Below are positions 8,326 to 16,956 of a stretch of 64,000 bases of DNA, piece after piece. This stretch comes from Rhizobacter koreensis (lineage in GTDB: Bacteria > Pseudomonadota > Gammaproteobacteria > Burkholderiales > Burkholderiaceae_C): the NCBI RefSeq assembly GCF_013366375.1, contig NZ_JABWMJ010000005.1, positions 62,001 to 126,000 of the forward strand, written 5' to 3'. Under the pieces are notes generated by a model. The model did no database searches. It was given only the letters and a program-made list of their open reading frames with translations, and was not told the DNA's origin. The translations under genes were made by a program, and so were the position numbers. Each line of letters begins with the position of its first letter. The first letter of the stretch is position 1.

Positions 8326-9299
8326 TGCGCTGGACCGAGCGGCAGCGCGCGATGCTCGCCGAGATGGGCGTGCGGCTGTGGCTGCCCGAGGCGACCGTGG
8401 GCGGGGAGGCGGGGGTCGATGCGCTCGACGGCGCCGCCGGCGCGCTGGGCGGCGTGCCCGACGCACGCGCGCGCGGCGCCGAATCCACGTCGGGCGGTTC
8501 GCCCGCCCGCACGCGTGAGGGCGCGGAGGCGCGCTTGCTGCCCGGCGCTTCGGGGGCCGCTTCGGAGCCACGGCCCGGGCCGTCGCCCGCGCTGCCGGGC
8601 ACCGGTCGCACCGTTGCAGCGCCGGCCGCCGTTGCCGGCGTTCCGCCCGCGACGCCGTTCATGCCGGCCGCCGACGCCGCCGAGCGCGCCGCCGCGATCG
8701 CCACCCTCGACTGGGGGGGCCTGCGCGCCAGCGCGGCGGCGTGCACCGCGTGTCCGCTCTGCGAGGGGCGCACCCACAGCGTCTTCGCCAGCGCCGCCGG
8801 CAGCGCCGACTGGCTGGTCGTGACCGACCCGCCAGGGCCCGACGACGACGCGACCGGCGCTCCGATGAGCGGCGCGCCCGGCCGCCTGCTCGACAACATG
8901 CTGCGCGCGGTGCGCCACTCGCGCGCCGACACCGCGCTGCCCGCGCAGCGCGCGAGCGTGGTGCCGATCGTCAAGTGCCGCCCGCCGGGCGACCGCAGCC
9001 CGAGCGCCGTCGAGATCGAGGCGTGCCGCCCCTATCTCGAGCGCCAGATCGAGCTGGTCCGCCCGAACGTCATCGTGGCGATGGGGCGCTTCGCCGCGCC
9101 CGGCCTGCTGCGTCGCAACGAGCCGCTCGGCGCGCTGCGCGGCCGGGTCCACGACGCCGCGGTGCCGGTCGTCGCGACCTTTCACCCGGCACACCTGCTG
9201 CGCCACGGCGACGACAAGGCGAAGGCATGGGACGACCTGTGCCGGGCGAGCGCGGCCGCGGCCATGCGGGCGTCGGTGACGTCGGGCGACGCAACCTGA
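8325..9299 (+). CDS. Uracil-DNA glycosylase, family 4 type (iron-sulfur)
   Basis: A 324-residue relative of family 4 uracil-DNA glycosylases, which start base-excision repair of deaminated cytosine. The first 125 residues are a low-complexity Ala/Gly/Pro linker. The catalytic domain then shows cluster cysteines CTACPLC (140-146), VKCRPPGDR and EACRPYL, and the late motif FHPAHLLR with its histidine. Motif I is unusual: TDPPG at 167-171 replaces the usual GEAPG, so the acidic catalytic residue is not obvious. The ATG overlaps the rimI stop (TGATG), making it the third gene of the tsaB-rimI run. Confidence 0.85.
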   Translation: MRWTERQRAMLAEMGVRLWLPEATVGGEAGVDALDGAAGALGGVPDARARGAESTSGGSPARTREGAEARLLPGASGAASEPRPGPSPALPGTGRTVAAPAAVAGVPPATPFMPAADAAERAAAIATLDWGGLRASAAACTACPLCEGRTHSVFASAAGSADWLVVTDPPGPDDDATGAPMSGAPGRLLDNMLRAVRHSRADTALPAQRASVVPIVKCRPPGDRSPSAVEIEACRPYLERQIELVRPNVIVAMGRFAAPGLLRRNEPLGALRGRVHDAAVPVVATFHPAHLLRHGDDKAKAWDDLCRASAAAAMRASVTSGDAT

Positions 9300-9319
9300 G
9301 TCCGGCCCCGCGGCTCCCT

Positions 9320-9346
9320 GCGGCCGCGCCGGCGATGCACGGCCGC
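9320..9346. terminator. GC-rich hairpin between convergent genes
   Basis: GCGGCCG (9320-9326) and CGGCCGC (9340-9346) form a 7-bp stem with a 13-base loop in the 158-base gap between the convergent uracil-DNA glycosylase gene and glmU. There is no T-run, so its role as terminator rests only on position and symmetry. Confidence 0.3.
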
Positions 9347-9457
9347 CGCGGCCAGGCTCTCGCGCCTTTCAACTCGCCCGGATCGCGGCGCCGCCGGTCG
9401 CGCGAACAGGCCTGCGCCGCGCCGGGCGCCTCGACCTGCGGTCGGCGCCGCGGACGT

Positions 9458-10831
9458 TCAGCGCGACTTGGTCGGCCGCCGCCAGCCCGCGAGCGTCGTC
9501 TGGCGCGCCCGTGCGACCGTGAGCTGGCCGGGCGGGGCGTCCTTGCCGATCGTCGAGCCGCCGCCGATCGTGGCGCCGGCGCCGATCGTGACCGGCGCGA
9601 CCAGCACGCAGTTGCTGCCGACGTGGGCGTCGTCGCCGATCGTCGTGCGGTGCTTGTTCACGCCGTCGTAGTTGGCGGTGATGCTGCCGGCCCCGAAGTT
9701 GACCCGCTCGCCGACCGTCGCATCGCCGAGGTACGCGAGGTGGTTCGCCTTGGCGCCGCGCGCGAGCGTCGAGTTCTTCACCTCGACGAAGTTGCCGATG
9801 TGGACGTCGGCGCCGAGCTGCGCGCCGGCACGCAGGCGTGCGAACGGTCCGACCATCGCGCCGGCGCCGACCTCGACGCCGAGCGCCTCGCCGTCGATGT
9901 GGGTGTAGGCGCGCAGGCGGGCGCCGCTCGCGATGCTCGCGTTGCGGATCACGCAATAGGGGCCGATCGTCACGTCGTCGCCGATCTCGACCCGGCCCTC
10001 GAACACGCAGCCGACGTCGATCTCGACGTCGCTGCCGCAGACGAGCTCGCCGCGCACGTCGAGGCGCGCCGGGTCCGCAAGGCGCACCCCGGCGTCCATC
10101 AGGCGCTCGGCCTGGCGCGCCTGGTGGCGCCGCTCGAGCTCGGCGAGCTGCAGCGGGCTGTTGACCCCGAGCACCTCGACCTCGGTCGGCGCGTCGCTCG
10201 CGACCACCTCGACGCCGTCGCGCACCGCGAGCGACACCACGTCGGTGAGGTAGTACTCGCCCGCTGCGTTGTCGTTGGTGAGCTGGCCGAGCCAGCGCTT
10301 GAGCGCGGCGGTCGGCGCCGCCATCACCCCGGTGTAGACCTCGTCGATCGCACGCTGCGCGGGCGTCGCGTCCTTGTGCTCGACGATGGCGCGCACGCGA
10401 TCGCCGTCGCGCACGATGCGGCCGTAGCCGCTCGGGTCGGCGAGCTTCACGCCGAGCAGGGCGAGGCGGCTGCCGCCGCACGCGTCGATCAACGCCTCGA
10501 GCGTCGCCACCTCGATGAGCGGCACGTCGCCGTTCAGGATCAGGGTGACGCCGGCATCGTCGAGCAGCGGCGCGGCCTGCTGCACCGCGTGGCCGGTGCC
10601 GAGCTGCGGCGACTGGCGCGCGAACGCAAGGTCGGGCGCCGCGCATGCGGCCTCGACCGCCTCGGCGCCGTGCCCGGTGACGGCGACGATCCGGCTCGGG
10701 GCCAGCGCGCGGGCGGTGCGCAGCACGTGCTGCAATAGACTTTCCCCGGCGAGGCGGTGCAGCACCTTGGGGCGCGCCGAGCGCATCCGGGTGCCCTTGC
10801 CGGCGGCCATCACCACGATGTCGAGAACCAT
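9458..10831 (-). CDS. glmU: Bifunctional N-acetylglucosamine-1-P uridyltransferase / glucosamine-1-P acetyltransferase GlmU
   Basis: GlmU makes UDP-N-acetylglucosamine for peptidoglycan and lipopolysaccharide. The 457-residue protein has the nucleotidyltransferase loop [18 protein letters not shown] near residue 8, LNGDVPL, and EVLGVNSP closing the first domain. From about 250 a left-handed beta-helix of hexapeptide repeats carries the acetyltransferase site ([11 protein letters not shown]). The ATG at 10831 is used rather than 10846, because [11 protein letters not shown] is the family start. Its start codon sits on a CATG shared with the opposite strand, so its promoter must lie within or beyond the divergent DUF6279 gene. 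Confidence 0.96.
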   Translation of the reverse strand: MVLDIVVMAAGKGTRMRSARPKVLHRLAGESLLQHVLRTARALAPSRIVAVTGHGAEAVEAACAAPDLAFARQSPQLGTGHAVQQAAPLLDDAGVTLILNGDVPLIEVATLEALIDACGGSRLALLGVKLADPSGYGRIVRDGDRVRAIVEHKDATPAQRAIDEVYTGVMAAPTAALKRWLGQLTNDNAAGEYYLTDVVSLAVRDGVEVVASDAPTEVEVLGVNSPLQLAELERRHQARQAERLMDAGVRLADPARLDVRGELVCGSDVEIDVGCVFEGRVEIGDDVTIGPYCVIRNASIASGARLRAYTHIDGEALGVEVGAGAMVGPFARLRAGAQLGADVHIGNFVEVKNSTLARGAKANHLAYLGDATVGERVNFGAGSITANYDGVNKHRTTIGDDAHVGSNCVLVAPVTIGAGATIGGGSTIGKDAPPGQLTVARARQTTLAGWRRPTKSR

Positions 10832-10847
10832 GTCAGCACGCGCCACG

Positions 10848-11741
10848 ATGAAGTCCGCCTCGGCTCAGCCTGTTCGAAGAGCGCCGATTATCGGCGTGCT
10901 GCTCGGCGCCCTCGTCCTGCTGCTGGCCGGCTGCAGCGCGCTCAAGCTCGGCTACGGCCAGGCGCCGGGCTTCATGTTCCGCTGGATCGACGGCTACATC
11001 GCGGTCAACGACGCACAGGAGCTGCGCACCCGCGAGGCGCTGCGCGACTGGTTCGCCTGGCACCGGCGCGAGCAGCTGCCCGACTACGCCGAGCTGCTGG
11101 CGCGGGCGCGCCGCGACGTTGCCGGCGACACCACGCCGGAGCGCGTCTGCGCGCTCTGGCGCGACGTCAAGGGCCTGATCGGCCCGGCGGTCGAGCGCGC
11201 CGCGCCCGCGGTCGGCGAGATCCTCGTGACGCTGAGCCCGGCGCAGATCGCGCAGATCGAGCGTCGCAACGTCGAGCGCAACGCCGAGTACCGGGACGAG
11301 CACATGCAGGCCGACCCGGTCAAGCGCCGGCGCGCCGCCGCCAAGCGCGCGGTCAAGCGCGCCGAGATGCTGTACGGCGACCTCGACGCCGGCCAGCGCG
11401 AGCTCGTGGCGAAGCTGCTTGCCGACTCGCCGTACGACGTCGAGCAGTTCTACGCCGAGCGCGAGCGGCGCCAGCAGGACGCGCTGCAGACGATCCGCAC
11501 CCTCGTCGCCACGCGCGCGACGCCGGCCGATGCCGCGGCGGCGGTCAAGGCGTACGCCCAGCGCGCCGAGCGCTCGCCGCGCGAGGCGTACCGACGCCAG
11601 GCCGAACGCGTGGCCGACTACAACTGCGCGTTCGCGGCGACGCTGCACAACCGAACCACACCGGCGCAGCGTGAAACCGCCGCGCGCAAGCTCAAGCGCT
11701 CGGAAGACGACCTGCGCGCGCTCGCCGGCGAGCCCGCCTGA
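10848..11741 (+). CDS. DUF6279-type lipoprotein
   Basis: A 297-residue predicted lipoprotein of unknown function. A basic n-region and hydrophobic stretch lead to the lipobox LAGC (Cys29). The mature part is almost all helical and Arg/Glu-rich, with the block [24 protein letters not shown] near residue 45 and [15 protein letters not shown] mid-way, which I recognise from DUF6279 proteins of Burkholderiales. An alternative ATG at 10830 would overlap the glmU start; 10848 gives a normal signal peptide. It is convergent with another lipoprotein gene, with a hairpin between. Confidence 0.75.
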   Translation: MKSASAQPVRRAPIIGVLLGALVLLLAGCSALKLGYGQAPGFMFRWIDGYIAVNDAQELRTREALRDWFAWHRREQLPDYAELLARARRDVAGDTTPERVCALWRDVKGLIGPAVERAAPAVGEILVTLSPAQIAQIERRNVERNAEYRDEHMQADPVKRRRAAAKRAVKRAEMLYGDLDAGQRELVAKLLADSPYDVEQFYAERERRQQDALQTIRTLVATRATPADAAAAVKAYAQRAERSPREAYRRQAERVADYNCAFAATLHNRTTPAQRETAARKLKRSEDDLRALAGEPA

Positions 11742-11749
11742 TACCGCGC

Positions 11750-11771
11750 CTGCGGCGGCATGACGCCGCAG
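11750..11771. terminator. Hairpin between convergent lipoprotein genes
   Basis: CTGCGGCG (11750-11757) and CGCCGCAG (11764-11771) make a perfect 8-bp stem with a 6-base loop, 9 bases after the DUF6279 stop and upstream of the DUF4136 stop on the other strand. It could end transcription in both directions. No T-run follows. Confidence 0.5.
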
Positions 11772-11807
11772 ACGGAAACGGCAACCTCCGCGGGTGGCTC
11801 GGCCCCT

Positions 11808-12428
11808 TCAGGGCGCGAGCGGGACGCTGACGACGTGCGGGTCGGGAACCGCCTTTGGAAAGTCGGCGAGCGCCGCCGCGAACAGCGCCGGCAGGATGCG
11901 CTCGAGCGCGCCGCCGAAGCCGTCGTTGGTCGCACGCGCCTCGTAGAGCGGCGTGCTGCTCGTGCCGTCGCGCATCAGCAGCGCCACCTCGCGCTCGTAG
12001 CGTGGCGGCGAGCTGCCGTACCAGCCCGGGCCCCAGCCGAGCGGGCGATGCCGGAACGCCCAAGGCCGGCCGAAGCGGCCGACCCAGAACGGATCGTCGA
12101 ACGGCGAGCGCTCGACGGCTGTGATGCGGGCGCCGATCTGCACCCGTACGTCGGCGCGCGCCGGGTCGGCAGCGCTCGTGAAGCCGGCGCGCTCGAGCGC
12201 AGGGCGTGCGGCAGCTTCGAGGCGCTCCTGCGCGGTGGGGTCTGACTGCTGCGACGGCAGGCGCTCGAACGCGTAGGTCGGCGTCGCGCGGCCGACCGGC
12301 CATTCGCCGTAGCTGCTGACCTCGGCGTTCAGGGTGGCGAGCGAGGCGCAGCCGGCGAGCAGCGCGAGCGCGGCGCCGGCAGCGACGAAGCGCACGCTGC
12401 GCGCGCGCGTGCCTGAGAGTGACGTCAT
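11808..12428 (-). CDS. DUF4136-type lipoprotein
   Basis: A 206-residue lipoprotein with leader VRFVAAGAALALLAGC (lipobox LAGC, Cys27). The mature domain resembles DUF4136: YAFERLPSQQSDP near the start, then VRVQIGARI, a Gly/Trp/Pro-rich loop (HRPLGWGPGWYGSSPP) and ALLMRDGTSSTPLYEARATN, a pattern of small periplasmic beta-sandwich proteins. No function is established. The ATG at 12428 fits the signal peptide; the same frame stays open far upstream, but that part is antisense to nothing recognisable and overlaps ttcA. Its start is 54 bases from the ttcA stop on the same strand, so co-transcription with ttcA is possible. Confidence 0.75.
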   Translation of the reverse strand: MTSLSGTRARSVRFVAAGAALALLAGCASLATLNAEVSSYGEWPVGRATPTYAFERLPSQQSDPTAQERLEAAARPALERAGFTSAADPARADVRVQIGARITAVERSPFDDPFWVGRFGRPWAFRHRPLGWGPGWYGSSPPRYEREVALLMRDGTSSTPLYEARATNDGFGGALERILPALFAAALADFPKAVPDPHVVSVPLAP

Positions 12429-12481
12429 GTCGTGGTCCGAAGTTGCCAGGGTGGTCGGGGCAACCGATGGACCCGACGCAC

Positions 12482-13480
12482 TCAGAGCGGTTCCGCCGGC
12501 CGTTCGCGATGCAGCGAGACCACGCTGATCGGCGCGGCCGCGGCGCCACAGGCGCCGTCGTCGGCGGCCTCGAGCGGGTCGTCGAACGCGACGTCGCCCT
12601 CCGCGTCGGGCATGCCGGTCGGCGCCAGCGCCTCGAAGCCGTACAGGCGCCGGTCGGCCAGGTGCGACGGCACCACGTCGCCGAGCGCGCGGAAGATGTT
12701 GTCCAGGCGCCCCGGCGACTCGCGCTCCCAGGCGTTGAGCATCGCGCGCGTGCGCACCCGCTGGAGGTTCGGCTGGCTGCCGCACAGCGTGCACGGGATG
12801 ATCGGGAACGCGCGCAGCGCGGCCCAGCGTTCGAGGTCGGCCTCGGGCACGTAGGCGAGCGGCCGGATCACCACGTGGCGACCGTCGTCGCTGCCGAGCT
12901 TGGGCGGCATCGCCTTCAGCTTGGCGCCGAAGAACAGGTTCATGAAGAACGTCTGCAGGATGTCGTCACGGTGGTGGCCGAGCGCGATCTTGGTCGCGCC
13001 GAGCTCGCTCGCGACGCGATAGAGCGCGCCGCGTCTGAGCCGCGAGCACAGGCTGCACATCGTCTTGCCTTCGGGGATCAGGCGCTTGACGACGCTGTAA
13101 GTGTCCTGGTTGGCGATGTGGAACGCGACACCCCGGCTCGCCAGGTACTCGGGCAGCACGTGCGCCGGGAAGCCCGGCTGCTTCTGGTCGAGGTTGACCG
13201 CGACCAGCTCGAACGGCGTCGGCGCGCGCTCGCGCAGCTCGATCAGGATGTCGAGCAGCGCGTAGCTGTCCTTGCCGCCCGAAATGCAGGCCATCACCTT
13301 GTCGCCGGCCTCGATCATGTTGAAGTCGGCGATGGCCTGGCCGACCAGCCGGTGCAGGCGCTTGTTCAGCTTGGCCTGCTCGACGCTCGGGCGGCGCGTG
13401 CCGCGGGCGGGCGCATCGGCGTCCGGGGCGGCCGCTGCGGCGCTGTCCGGCAGGGCGAAGGCGGGTGTGGGCGGCGGCAT
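12482..13480 (-). CDS. ttcA: tRNA 2-thiocytidine(32) synthetase TtcA
   Basis: TtcA puts sulfur on cytidine 32 of some tRNAs, using ATP and a 4Fe-4S cluster. The 332-residue protein has the PP-loop [11 protein letters not shown] near residue 68 and two CxxC pairs, TMCSLCSRL and IPCTLCGSQ, that include the cluster ligands. [14 protein letters not shown] is a further family block. About 35 N-terminal residues are a Pro/Ala-rich tail absent from E. coli TtcA. The ATG at 13480 lies 18 bases from the divergent methyltransferase start, so any promoter must overlap that gene. Confidence 0.95.
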   Translation of the reverse strand: MPPPTPAFALPDSAAAAAPDADAPARGTRRPSVEQAKLNKRLHRLVGQAIADFNMIEAGDKVMACISGGKDSYALLDILIELRERAPTPFELVAVNLDQKQPGFPAHVLPEYLASRGVAFHIANQDTYSVVKRLIPEGKTMCSLCSRLRRGALYRVASELGATKIALGHHRDDILQTFFMNLFFGAKLKAMPPKLGSDDGRHVVIRPLAYVPEADLERWAALRAFPIIPCTLCGSQPNLQRVRTRAMLNAWERESPGRLDNIFRALGDVVPSHLADRRLYGFEALAPTGMPDAEGDVAFDDPLEAADDGACGAAAAPISVVSLHRERPAEPL

Positions 13481-13486
13481 GGTTCC

Positions 13487-13492
13487 TACAAT
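13487..13492 (+). promoter_or_regulatory. TACAAT -10 element placed for a leaderless mRNA
   Basis: TACAAT ends six bases before the ATG of the MidA-type methyltransferase (13499). A start site 6-7 bases after the -10 would coincide with the ATG, so the message would have no leader. There is no Shine-Dalgarno sequence upstream of this ATG, which agrees with leaderless translation. Confidence 0.45.
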
Positions 13493-13498
13493 CCGGCG

Positions 13499-14596
13499 AT
13501 GGGGCAAGACGAACCGGCCAGTGTATCGAGCGCGCTCCCGCGGCTGATCGGCGAGGCCATCGACGCGGCCGGTGGCTGGATCGGCTTCGACCGCTTCATG
13601 GCGCTCGCGCTCTACGCGCCGGGGCTCGGCTACTACGCGAACGACAGCTGCAAGTTCGGTTCGCTGCCGTCGAGCGGCAGCGACTTCGTGACCGCTCCGG
13701 AGCTGTCGCCCCTCTTCGCGCGCGCGCTCGGGGTCCAGGTCGCGCAGGCGCTCGACGCCGCCGGCGCGTCGCACGTGGTCGAGTTCGGCGCCGGCAGCGG
13801 CGCGCTCGCTGCCGGCCTGCTCGACGCGCCTGGAACGCGCATCGAGCGCTACACCATCGTCGACGTCTCGGGCGCGCTGCGCGAGCGCCAGCGCGAGCGG
13901 CTCGCCGCCCACGCGGCTCGCGTGACCTGGGCCGACGCGTGGCCGGAAGCGATCGAGGGCGTCGTCATCGGCAACGAGGTGCTCGACGCGATGCCGGTGC
14001 AACTGCTGCACTTCGACGGCACGCGCTGGCTCGAGCGCGGCGTCGTGGTCGCCGGCGACGGCTTCGCCTGGTCCGACCGATCGACCGAGCTGCGGCCGCC
14101 GTGGGACGGCCCGTTCGTTCCCGGCACCGTGATCGAGATCCACCCCCAGGCCGAAGCCTTCGTCGCCACGCTCGCCGGGCAGATGCGTCGGGGCGCCGCG
14201 TTCTTCGTCGACTACGGCTTTCCGCAGGCCGAGTACTATCACCCGCAGCGCAGCGGCGGCACGCTCATGTGCCACCGCGCCCACGTGGCCGACACCGACC
14301 CGCTCGTCGACGTCGGCCAGAAGGACATCACCGCGCACGTCAACTTCAGCGGCATCGCGCTCGCCGGGCAGGACGCCGGGCTCGACGTGATCGGCTACAC
14401 CTCGCAGGCACGCTTCCTGATGAACTGCGGCATCGCCGGGCTGCTCGATGCGGCCGACCTGCGCAGCCGCATCGACGCGCAGAAGCTCGTCACGGAGCAC
14501 GAGATGGGCGAGCTCTTCAAGGTGATCGGCTTCGCACGCGGCGTCGACTTCGATCCGATCGGCTTCGTCGCCGGCGACCGCACCCACACGCTGTGA
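13499..14596 (+). CDS. MidA/NDUFAF7-family SAM-dependent methyltransferase
   Basis: A 365-residue class I methyltransferase of the COG1565 family, whose mitochondrial member NDUFAF7 methylates an arginine of a complex I subunit. Family marks: [17 protein letters not shown] near residue 35, [17 protein letters not shown], the SAM-binding [15 protein letters not shown] near 95, [10 protein letters not shown], and [25 protein letters not shown]. The bacterial substrate is not established; complex I is a guess from homology. It diverges from ttcA with only 18 bases between starts. Confidence 0.9.
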   Translation: MGQDEPASVSSALPRLIGEAIDAAGGWIGFDRFMALALYAPGLGYYANDSCKFGSLPSSGSDFVTAPELSPLFARALGVQVAQALDAAGASHVVEFGAGSGALAAGLLDAPGTRIERYTIVDVSGALRERQRERLAAHAARVTWADAWPEAIEGVVIGNEVLDAMPVQLLHFDGTRWLERGVVVAGDGFAWSDRSTELRPPWDGPFVPGTVIEIHPQAEAFVATLAGQMRRGAAFFVDYGFPQAEYYHPQRSGGTLMCHRAHVADTDPLVDVGQKDITAHVNFSGIALAGQDAGLDVIGYTSQARFLMNCGIAGLLDAADLRSRIDAQKLVTEHEMGELFKVIGFARGVDFDPIGFVAGDRTHTL

Positions 14597-14630
14597 CGCG
14601 CGCCCCGCTCACCGCTGCCGAGGCGCCGAC

Positions 14631-14825
14631 GTGATCCGCTGGCTGATCGTCGTCTTCGTCGCGCTCGTCGTGTTCAGCTCGATCGGCAAGTGGCTCGAGA
14701 AGCTCGGGCTCGGCCGCCTGCCGGGCGACTTCCGCTTTCGTCTGTTCGGCCGCGACTGGTTCATCCCGTTCGCGAGCACGGTCCTGCTGAGCGGGTTCGG
14801 CTGGCTGCTGATCAAGTTGTTGTGA
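14631..14825 (+). CDS. DUF2905 small membrane protein
   Basis: A 64-residue protein with two hydrophobic segments (about 3-22 and 46-63) joined by the conserved loop [20 protein letters not shown], which identifies DUF2905. The function is unknown. It starts 34 bases after the methyltransferase and runs in the same direction. Its 3' end overlaps the cca stop on the other strand by 14 bases, so the two genes share their ends. Confidence 0.85.
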   Translation: MIRWLIVVFVALVVFSSIGKWLEKLGLGRLPGDFRFRLFGRDWFIPFASTVLLSGFGWLLIKLL

Positions 14826-16053
14826 GGTCCAACGCCGCCGCCACCGCTGCGATGCGCGCCGCGTGGATCGCATTGGCGATCTTCTTGCCGGTCTGACCTT
14901 TCTCGAGCGCGGCCGCCGCGATCGCCGCGGTGTCGATGCCGCGCGCCGCCGCGAGCGCGGCGAGCACCCGCTCGCGCGCCGGGTACGGCCGGTCCTCGAG
15001 CCCGAGGCGTCCGCGCGCGTCGCACTCGCAGGCGAGCAGCACGTCCGGCACGCGCTCGGGCCGGCGCCAGGCGTCGAGACGCTCGAGCAGGCGCACCAGC
15101 GCGGCGGCGTCGAAGTCGGCGCTCCGGTGGACGTTGCCGTGCTCGCGCGCGACCAGCACCGCGAGCTGGCGGCACGGCGTCGGCACGCGCAGGCGGTCCG
15201 ACAGCTCGCGCACCAGCTCGACGCTGCGCTGCTCGTGGCCGATGTGGCGCGGCAGCACGTCGCCCGGCGTCGTGCCCTTGCCGAGGTCGTGGCCGAGGCA
15301 TGCGAAGCGCACCTCGAGCGGCGCCTCGAGGCGCGCCGCCATGTCGAGCACCATCATCAGGTGCACGCCGGTGTCGACTTCGGGGTGGTACTCGGCGCGC
15401 TGCGGCACGCCCCACAGCCGGTCGACCTCGGGCAGCACGCGAGCGAGCGCGCCGCAGCTGCGCAGCACCTCGAACATGCGCGAGGGCTTCGCCTCCATGA
15501 GCCCGCGCGACAGCTCGCGCCAGACGCGTTCGGGCACCAGCGCGTCGGCCTCGCCCGCCTCGACCATCTGCCGCATCAGCTCGGTCGTCTCGGGTGCGAC
15601 GGCGAAGTCGGTGAAGCGCGCAGCGAGGCGGGCGAGTCGGAGGATGCGCACCGGGTCCTCGGCGAACGCCGGCGAGACGTGGCGGAACACGCGGGCCGCG
15701 AGGTCCGCCGCGCCGCCCCACGGGTCGACGAGTTGCCCATCCGGGGTCTCGGCCATCGCGTTGACGGTGAGATCGCGGCGCTGCAGGTCTTCCTCGAGCG
15801 TGACCGCGGGGCTCGCGTCGGTCTGGAAGCCGTGATAGCCGGCGGCGGTCTTGCGCTCGGTGCGCGCGAGCGCGTACTCCTCCTTCGTCTCCGGGTGCAG
15901 GAAGACCGGGAAGTCGGCGCCCACCGGCACGAACCCGAGGCGACGCATCTCGTCGGGCGACGAGCCGACGACGACCCAGTCGCGGTCGTTCACCGGCAGG
16001 CCGAGCAGGCGGTCACGGACGGCGCCGCCGACGATGTAGGTTTCGAGAGCCAT
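14812..16053 (-). CDS. cca: Multifunctional CCA tRNA nucleotidyltransferase
   Basis: This adds or repairs the 3' CCA of tRNAs. The 413-residue length equals the E. coli enzyme with its HD phosphohydrolase domain. The nucleotidyltransferase loop is [13 protein letters not shown] at the N-terminus, then the catalytic carboxylates, [10 protein letters not shown] near 115, and the nucleotide-selecting region [16 protein letters not shown]. The HD-domain block [12 protein letters not shown] lies near 255, with HIGHEQRS after it. The ATG at 16053 starts directly at the catalytic loop, as in the family; the upstream open frame belongs to no protein. Confidence 0.95.
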   Translation of the reverse strand: MALETYIVGGAVRDRLLGLPVNDRDWVVVGSSPDEMRRLGFVPVGADFPVFLHPETKEEYALARTERKTAAGYHGFQTDASPAVTLEEDLQRRDLTVNAMAETPDGQLVDPWGGAADLAARVFRHVSPAFAEDPVRILRLARLAARFTDFAVAPETTELMRQMVEAGEADALVPERVWRELSRGLMEAKPSRMFEVLRSCGALARVLPEVDRLWGVPQRAEYHPEVDTGVHLMMVLDMAARLEAPLEVRFACLGHDLGKGTTPGDVLPRHIGHEQRSVELVRELSDRLRVPTPCRQLAVLVAREHGNVHRSADFDAAALVRLLERLDAWRRPERVPDVLLACECDARGRLGLEDRPYPARERVLAALAAARGIDTAAIAAAALEKGQTGKKIANAIHAARIAAVAAALDLTTT

Positions 16054-16154
16054 GGCGCGGCTGATTGTCCGCGCGGGACTGGCAACCGGCGTGCACCGGC
16101 TGCGTAGGGCTCTGCGGCCGCTGGCGAGGACCACGCGCGCCGCGGCGCGCCGCA

Positions 16155-16847
16155 TCAGACCAGTTCGGGGCGCGTCCGGTACGGCTCGTCGTCGGGGATG
16201 AAGTCGTGCTCGGCGCGGGCCGCCTCGGCCCACTCGCGCATCGCCGGCAGCGCCAGGATGCGGTCGGCGTAGGCCTGCGCCGGGCCCGAGATCGGCACCG
16301 CGTAGGTCGCGAAGCGCGACGCCACCGGTGCGTAGAACGCGTCGGCGATGCCGAAGCTGCTGCCGAACAGGAACGGCCCGCCCGACGCGTCGAGCTGCTC
16401 GCACCAGAGGCTGTCGACTCGCGCGACGTCGCGCCGCGCGGCGTCGTTCTCGGCGACGACCCGAGGTCCGACTTCGGGAAGCGACGCCTCGATGTTCATC
16501 GGGAAGACGCTGCGCAGCGTCGCAAAGCCGCTGTGCATCTCGGCGCAGAGGCTGCGCGCTCGTGCGCGCTGCTGGCGGTCGCCCGGCCACATGCCGCGGG
16601 TCGGGAAGCGGTCCGCCAGGTACTCGCAGATCGCGAGCGAGTCCCACACCGCGAAGCCGTCATCGTCGATCAGCAGGGGCACGCGGCCGGTCGGCGCGAG
16701 CGCGAGCAGGGTGCGCTTGAAGTCGGAGTCGTCGTGGGTCGCGAGGCGCAGCGCGACCTCGTCGAACGGAATGCCGATGGTGCGCAGCAGCAGCCAGGGC
16801 CGCAGCGACCAGGACGAGTAGTTCTTGTTTGCGATGTAGAGCCGCAT
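16155..16847 (-). CDS. Glutathione S-transferase family protein
   Basis: A 230-residue soluble GST. The N-terminal thioredoxin-like domain begins [20 protein letters not shown], where a serine of the SSWS loop would contact the glutathione thiol, and includes GRVPLLIDD and the [10 protein letters not shown] segment that binds the gamma-glutamyl group. The all-helical C-terminal domain follows from about 90. The substrate cannot be told. It sits between cca and the lytic transglycosylase, all on the minus strand but with gaps of about 100 bases, so an operon is uncertain. Confidence 0.88.
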   Translation of the reverse strand: MRLYIANKNYSSWSLRPWLLLRTIGIPFDEVALRLATHDDSDFKRTLLALAPTGRVPLLIDDDGFAVWDSLAICEYLADRFPTRGMWPGDRQQRARARSLCAEMHSGFATLRSVFPMNIEASLPEVGPRVVAENDAARRDVARVDSLWCEQLDASGGPFLFGSSFGIADAFYAPVASRFATYAVPISGPAQAYADRILALPAMREWAEAARAEHDFIPDDEPYRTRPELV

Positions 16848-16956
16848 GCCGCCTCCCGCTGTGGTCGGCGCATCCTAGCGACCCTCGGTGTCGCCATGGG
16901 TGACGATCGGGCATCGCGTCGATGCGCTGCCCGCATCGCTCGCGGCGCAGTCGGGG

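Noticed and set aside
13481..14587. Upstream extension of the ttcA frame
   Set aside because: The frame stays open through the divergent methyltransferase gene, but TtcA homologues begin near the ATG at 13480.
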